Shown here: one piece after another, positions 59,823 to 64,000 of the stretch
Layout of the letters: every line of letters starts with the position of its first letter
Numbering within the stretch: the first letter of the stretch is position 1
DNA from: Lentzea alba
GTDB lineage: Bacteria; Actinomycetota; Actinomycetes; Mycobacteriales; Pseudonocardiaceae
Assembly (NCBI RefSeq): GCF_011067745.1
Contig: NZ_JAAMPJ010000002.1
Location: 682,001 to 746,000 of the forward strand
Reading direction: 5' to 3'
DNA length: 64,000 nucleotides
Position numbers and translations under genes: made by a program
Notes under the pieces: model-generated
Told to the model about the DNA's origin: nothing
Seen by the model: only the letters and a program-made list of their open reading frames with translations
The model's database searches: none

Positions 59823-60287
59823 TCATCGGCGCGGCCGGAGCGTGAGGAAGACGTTGAGGAGGCACACCGCCAGCATCGCGACCATCACCACCCACTCGAT
59901 GGGCCCGGCGGCACCCAGGACCGCTGACCGGACCAGCGCGCCGCCGAACGCGAGGGCGGTGACGAGGCTCGCCCACCGGGACAGGCGGAAGTCAGCGTGG
60001 TCGATGGCCAGCACGGCCGGCACGTTGAGCAGTCCGAGGGTGGCCCAGGCGATCGCGAGCGAGACTCCGGTGACCATGCCGTCGCCGGTCATCGCGACGC
60101 TCAGGATCGCGAGGTCGGCCAGGGCGAACGTGCCCGCGAGGAACGCCCAGTGCAGCAGGGTCACGACGGTGGTGACCAGCTGCTTGCGCGGCGGCTGGGC
60201 GTACGTCGGAGGTGGCTGCTGCGGGTGCGGCCGGTAACCCGGCGACGGTTGTGGCGGCGCCGCGGCCCACTGCTGTGGTCGTGTCAT
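59823..60287 (-). CDS. Proline-rich membrane protein, unknown
   Basis: Protein of 154 residues. The N-terminal 35 residues are Pro/Gln/Tyr-rich (PSPGYRPHPQQPPPTYAQPP), a common cytoplasmic tail in actinobacterial membrane proteins; four hydrophobic helices follow (LLHWAFLAGTFALADLAILS, and others). No transporter signature. Start ATG encodes MTRPQQWAA. Function unknown. Confidence 0.75.
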   Translation of the reverse strand: MTRPQQWAAAPPQPSPGYRPHPQQPPPTYAQPPRKQLVTTVVTLLHWAFLAGTFALADLAILSVAMTGDGMVTGVSLAIAWATLGLLNVPAVLAIDHADFRLSRWASLVTALAFGGALVRSAVLGAAGPIEWVVMVAMLAVCLLNVFLTLRPRR

Positions 60288-60558
60288 GACAAGTCCCCCT
60301 AGAAAACTGCCCGTGACTCTAGTGCGGGGAACGTCGGCCCTTGCCCGTATTCCGACGGCCAGACGGGTGCATCGCGGCACCAGGGCCTGTGTCGAAGTCT
60401 GGGTTCGATGAGAGTCGCGCCTGAGGTGGTTCCTGGTGGTGCGGACGCCCGGTCCGCATACCGGTGTTGTACGTGGGCCGGTCGTCCGTGCCGTCAGGGG
60501 CCGCCTCAGGCCCGGCTATCGCGGATCCAGACTTCGACACAGGCCCTAGTGTTGAAGG

Positions 60559-62370
60559 GTGAGCACGCACCCTTCTCCGAACGTTCCGGACCAGCTTTTC
60601 GACGATCCGGCCGCCGAGACCCGGTGGCGCGAGCGGTTCACCGCTCCCCGGATGAGCCTGCCCGGCTGGGCCGACGACGCGCCGGACCGCACGCTGTACG
60701 TCTCCAACGCGAGCGGCGTGTGGGAGATCTACGCCTGGGACCGGGCGGCGGACGAGCACCGCAAGGTCACCGACCGGCCGAACGGCACTTCGCACGCCAC
60801 GCTGAACCCGGACGGCACCGAGATCTGGTGGTTCGACGACCACGACGGTGACGAGTTCGGCGTTTGGGTGCGCGAGCCGTTCACCGCGGACGGCAGCAAG
60901 GCCGAGCCCGCGATCCCGGCCGTGACGCCCGGTTACCCCGCCGGTCTGGAGCTCGGCCGGGACGTGACGGCGGTGGCCGCCTCGACCGACGACGGCACCA
61001 CGGTGTGGTTGTCCCGCAACGGGCAGACCGAGGTGCTCTACCAGCACGTCAACGACGCCGGTGTCAGCGCGATGTCGAAGGACGAGTCGCTGGTCGTGAT
61101 CGCGCACTCCGAGCACGGCGACAACCGGCACATGGCCCTGCGCGCGCTCGACGCGGTTACCGGGGAGAACAAGGGCGAGAAGTGGGACGGCAAGGGCAAG
61201 GGCCTCGACGCCATCTCGTTCAGCCCGGTGCGCGGCGACCAGCGGCTGCTGGTTTTGCACGAGCGCCGCGGTCGCGAGGAGCTGCTGATCTGGGACGTCG
61301 CCGCCGGCACCGAGCAGGAGATCGTCCTCGACCTGCCGGGTGAGGTCGCCGCCGACTGGTACCCGGACGCCACCGCGTTGCTGATCGTGCACACCCACCA
61401 CGCCCGCAACACCGTGCACCGCTACGACCTCGCGACCGGCGAACTGTCCACTCTGGACACGGCGCCCGGCGTGATCGGCTCCGCGGGCGTGCGGCCGGAC
61501 GGCACGGTCGAGTACTCGTGGTCGTCCGCCGAGAAGTCCACGGTGATCCGCGCGCTGGCCACCGACGGCACCGAGCGCGTGCTGGTCGAGCCGCAGGGCG
61601 CCAAGCCCGCGACCTCGCAGAAGCTCGAGGACGTCTTCGTCGGCGAGGTGCACGCGCTGGTCTCGAAGCCCGAGGGCGAGGGCCCGTTCCCGACGGTGTT
61701 CCTGATCCACGGCGGCCCGCACTCGTCGGACGAGGACCGCTTCTCCGCCTACCGCGCGGTCTGGCTGGACGCCGGGTTCGCGACCGTGCACGTCAACTAC
61801 CGCGGCTCCAGCGGTTACGGCTCGAAGTGGCGTGACGCCATCGAGGGCAGGCCGGGCCTCACCGAGCTCGAGGACATCGCCGCCGTGCACGACTGGGCGG
61901 TCGAGTCCGGGCTCACCGACCCGGCGAAGTCGGTCCTCAACGGTGCGAGCTGGGGCGGTTACCTGACCCTGCTCGGCATCGGCGTCCAGCCCGAACGCTG
62001 GGCCGTCGGCATCGCGGGCGTCCCGGTCGCCGACTACTTCGCGGCGTACGAGGACGAGATGGAACCGCTGCGGGCGTTCGACCGGGCGCTGTTCGGCGGC
62101 TCGCCGGAAGAACTGCCGGAGCTCTACAAGGAGTGCTCGCCGCTCACCTACGTCGAGCAGGTCACCGCGCCGGTGCTGATCCTCGCGGGCGAGAACGACC
62201 CGCGCTGCCCGATCCGGCAGATCGACAACTACCTCGACGCGCTCGCGGCTCGCGACCACACCTACGAGATGTACCGCTACGACGCGGGACACGGCTCGTT
62301 GGTCGTCGCCGAGACGATGCGGCAGACGGCGGCCGAGGTGGACTTCGCGCGGCGGCACCTCGCGAAGTGA
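60559..62370 (+). CDS. S9-family prolyl oligopeptidase-like serine peptidase
   Basis: Protein of 603 residues: N-terminal beta-propeller (about 1-350; repeats such as SHATLNPDGTEIWWFDDHDG) and C-terminal alpha/beta hydrolase with nucleophile NGASWGGYL, Asp in LAGENDPRCP and His in DAGHGSLV. Such enzymes are acylaminoacyl- or dipeptidyl-peptidases of the cytoplasm; no signal peptide is present. TAGTGT lies 6 bases before the GTG start. GTGA overlap with the next gene shows an operon. Confidence 0.9.
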   Translation: MSTHPSPNVPDQLFDDPAAETRWRERFTAPRMSLPGWADDAPDRTLYVSNASGVWEIYAWDRAADEHRKVTDRPNGTSHATLNPDGTEIWWFDDHDGDEFGVWVREPFTADGSKAEPAIPAVTPGYPAGLELGRDVTAVAASTDDGTTVWLSRNGQTEVLYQHVNDAGVSAMSKDESLVVIAHSEHGDNRHMALRALDAVTGENKGEKWDGKGKGLDAISFSPVRGDQRLLVLHERRGREELLIWDVAAGTEQEIVLDLPGEVAADWYPDATALLIVHTHHARNTVHRYDLATGELSTLDTAPGVIGSAGVRPDGTVEYSWSSAEKSTVIRALATDGTERVLVEPQGAKPATSQKLEDVFVGEVHALVSKPEGEGPFPTVFLIHGGPHSSDEDRFSAYRAVWLDAGFATVHVNYRGSSGYGSKWRDAIEGRPGLTELEDIAAVHDWAVESGLTDPAKSVLNGASWGGYLTLLGIGVQPERWAVGIAGVPVADYFAAYEDEMEPLRAFDRALFGGSPEELPELYKECSPLTYVEQVTAPVLILAGENDPRCPIRQIDNYLDALAARDHTYEMYRYDAGHGSLVVAETMRQTAAEVDFARRHLAK

Positions 62371-63470
62371 GACCGAACGCTGATGGGGGGTGGGTCCGGG
62401 ACCTGCTGCAAACGGCGGCGTGGGCCGGACTCGCCTTCCTGGCGGTCGTGGCGGTGGTCGTGGGGTTCGCCGTGCACACGATCGCGTCCATGGGTCTCCC
62501 CGACATCGACGACTGGTCGCTGCGAGGCTCGCTGGCGGGTGACGAGGCGCTGCTCGACCGCGCCGAGGAGGTCTGGCGCGCGTCCGGCGGCCCCGGTGTA
62601 CCCGACGGCGACGTGGACCCGCTGTACGCCGAGCGGTCGTCCTCGCTGGCGGTGAACACCGTGCTGGTGGTCATGGCCGGGTACACCGCCGACGACCGGC
62701 CGGTCGTGGCGTTCGTGACCAGCCCGGCGACCACCGGCACCCCCGGCACCGAGCAGCTGTTCGTGCGCGCGGTGAGCTTCCCCGAGGAACAACCGCTGGC
62801 GGTCGGTTTCGTGGCCGCCACCCAGGACCCCGCGGACGCCGCTTTCCCGAACGGAGGCAGCCTGGCGTTCGCGCTGGCCAAACCGGAGACGACGTCGGTG
62901 ATGGTCAGCACGACCGTCCCAGGACCGCGGGAGACGGGCCCGCTCGGCGACACGTACTGGCGGTTCCTGCCGCGCGGCGCCGGGGCGTGGAACAGCCAGA
63001 TCAACGGCGTGGAGTCCGGGGAGACGCCGATGTGGCCCGCGGCGGGACTGCGCGATGCCCCGCAGACGAGGACCGCGACGGTGTCGGTCACCACCGCCAG
63101 GTACCCGGCGCCGGCGGCCGGAGACCTGCTCATGACGCAGTACCGGTTGTTCGGCGTGGTCAAGGACGCCTCCGGCGAGGTCGACGTCGGCGCCGCCACC
63201 TGGGCCGCCCACGGCGAGGTGCGCACCGATTCCGGCATCCCCGGTCTGCTCACCGCCCTGCCGACCGGCCACCTGCGCTTCATGCCCACGGGTCCCGGCA
63301 CGATCACCGAGAACGACGAGGTGCTGTTCACGAGCAAGGCCAACCCCGCTGTCGTCGTGCGGGTGGGCCTGATGTTCTCCCACGACGGGGATTGGCGGGT
63401 GGACCGGCCCGGCTACCCGCCCTACGTCGCGAACCAAGAGGTGCAGGTGGTCACGCCGCGCGGGCGTTAG
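62367..63470 (+). CDS. Membrane-anchored protein of unknown function
   Basis: Protein of 367 residues with one N-terminal membrane helix (AGLAFLAVVAVVVGFAVHTIA) and a large exported domain rich in beta-strand-like sequence. Segments such as RASGGPGVPDGDVDPLYAERSS and VMAGYTADDRPVVAFV give no known family. Translation is coupled to the S9 peptidase gene. It could be a surface or sensor protein. Confidence 0.72.
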   Translation: MRPNADGGWVRDLLQTAAWAGLAFLAVVAVVVGFAVHTIASMGLPDIDDWSLRGSLAGDEALLDRAEEVWRASGGPGVPDGDVDPLYAERSSSLAVNTVLVVMAGYTADDRPVVAFVTSPATTGTPGTEQLFVRAVSFPEEQPLAVGFVAATQDPADAAFPNGGSLAFALAKPETTSVMVSTTVPGPRETGPLGDTYWRFLPRGAGAWNSQINGVESGETPMWPAAGLRDAPQTRTATVSVTTARYPAPAAGDLLMTQYRLFGVVKDASGEVDVGAATWAAHGEVRTDSGIPGLLTALPTGHLRFMPTGPGTITENDEVLFTSKANPAVVVRVGLMFSHDGDWRVDRPGYPPYVANQEVQVVTPRGR

Positions 63471-63502
63471 CATGGTGACTGCGCCGCCGAGCGCCTCACC
63501 TC

Positions 63503-63575
63503 CTGATCGGTCACCCGCGCTGACCGGCGTCGCGGAGGCAAAGGGGACTCCTGTCCTCCCGGCACCGGTCAGTCG
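63503..63575 (+). promoter_or_regulatory. Candidate structured leader with alternative hairpins
   Basis: CTGACCGG (63520-63527) pairs perfectly with CCGGTCAG (63565-63572), enclosing GGAGG (63534-63538) and CCTCC (63555-63559). The same left arm can pair instead with CGGTCA (63508-63513). The two folds exclude each other, and the element lies about 80 bases before the next gene. No known riboswitch class is recognised. Confidence 0.4.
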
Positions 63576-63652
63576 TGTGCACCGCGAGCGCAGCCCGGAC
63601 GAGCAGAGCAAGGCGTGGGGAACGGCTCCAGCACGTCCGCGAAAGGCACGCC

Positions 63653-64000
63653 ATGACCGAGCAGAAGTCGTTCAAGCGCCTGGTTCGCGCCCGGATGGAA
63701 CGCACCGGCGAGTCCTACACCACCGCACGCCGGCACGTCCTCAAGGACGCCCGGCCCACCGGTCGGATGCACGATTCCTGGCTGTTGCGGGAGATGCTCG
63801 ACGACGAGTGGTCGGAGGCCATGCTGGCCGGGCTCGCCGGCGGCATCGGGTTCATGTACTTCGTGTTCGAGTACAAGGGGCACACACCGACGATGACGAT
63901 CGTCGCGCGGCACCACCCCGCGCCGTTCATCCCCACCGCGCTCATGCACGCGAACATCGCCCACGACGTCACGTCCACCAGGTCCGCGCGCAAGGCCGAA
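63653..64000 (+). CDS. BtrH N-terminal-like / DUF4872-like protein, 5' part only
   Basis: The first 116 residues are visible and the gene runs off the window. It begins with a basic helix MTEQKSFKRLVRARMERTG then ESYTTARRHVL, a short module seen at the N-terminus of various actinobacterial proteins, followed by RMHDSWLLREMLDDEWSEAML, GLAGGIGFMYFVFEYKG and HHPAPFI, suggestive of the BtrH N-terminal fold (acyl-transfer enzymes of butirosin type). No complete catalytic set can be judged. A ribosome site GAAAGG precedes the ATG. Confidence 0.65.
   Translation, partial: MTEQKSFKRLVRARMERTGESYTTARRHVLKDARPTGRMHDSWLLREMLDDEWSEAMLAGLAGGIGFMYFVFEYKGHTPTMTIVARHHPAPFIPTALMHANIAHDVTSTRSARKAE

Noticed and set aside
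63503-63575. Glycine, SAM, c-di-AMP or guanidine riboswitch
   Set aside because: Conserved core sequences of these classes, as far as they can be recalled, are not present; kept only as an unnamed structured leader.

Overview
The window is very GC-rich, gene-dense and uses GTG starts and 4-base ATGA/GTGA gene overlaps freely. Gene content (WhiB, Crp of the mycobacterial type, MarP, PonA2-type PBP, Tad/Ssd locus, BagAB-like ATPases) points to an actinobacterium, most likely of the Pseudonocardiales; the order is firm from marker genes, the family is inference. The order topA, Rv3647c-like, helicase, tad/ssd, HAD, Rv3662c-like, acs, holin-like, EphE-like, marP, CoA NUDIX, TlpA, nth, small membrane protein, crp, RidA, two ArsA-type ATPases, whiB4, ponA2, metallophosphoesterase follows the Mycobacterium tuberculosis segment Rv3646c-Rv3683, so this is a conserved chromosomal backbone with lineage-specific insertions.

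Layout. 0-4.2 kb: 5' part of topA, a conserved protein resembling WhiA-type LAGLIDADG folds, and four tandem paralogous lipoproteins. 4.2-10 kb: a K+-independent-type proton-pumping pyrophosphatase, a divergent MrfA/Hrq1-type helicase, and an aminoglycoside-nucleotidyltransferase-like gene preceded by a possible leader peptide and alternative hairpins. 10.4-16.5 kb: a small prim-pol-like protein and a Tad locus (ssd, tadA, tadB, tadC, DUF4244 pilin-like, tadE, tadG-like). Between ssd and tadA sit four small genes chained by 4-base overlaps; two are built from in-frame tandem repeats (45 bp and 36 bp units). This is the least familiar part of the window.

17-29 kb: HAD phosphatase, then a peptidoglycan-recycling set (nagZ-like, namZ-like, AmiE/YbbE-like; murR and murQ a short distance away under a very similar promoter), a MocR regulator with a divergent AhpD-like gene, and a kynurenine operon (kynA-kynU) with a divergent Lrp regulator. 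29-41 kb: Rv3662c-like protein, acs, nhaA, holin-like protein, EphE-like hydrolase lacking the usual nucleophile, a FAD monooxygenase/TetR pair with clear operator palindromes, marP-NUDIX-tlpA-nth, and crp. 41-52 kb: MFS pump, a second DNA sliding-clamp homologue, HIT, oxidoreductase, NUDIX, MBL hydrolase, an operon of DUF4177, RidA and two paralogous unknown proteins, and the two ArsA-type ATPases. 52-64 kb: whiB4, ponA2, GntR/HAD pair, yqeY, metallophosphoesterase, tRNA-Pro(CGG) with a strong terminator, small unknown genes, an S9 peptidase operon, and the 5' part of a BtrH-domain gene behind a structured leader.

Many genes appear leaderless, with a TANNNT -10 box 6-7 bases before the start codon. 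No insertion sequence, CRISPR array, prophage or rRNA was seen.
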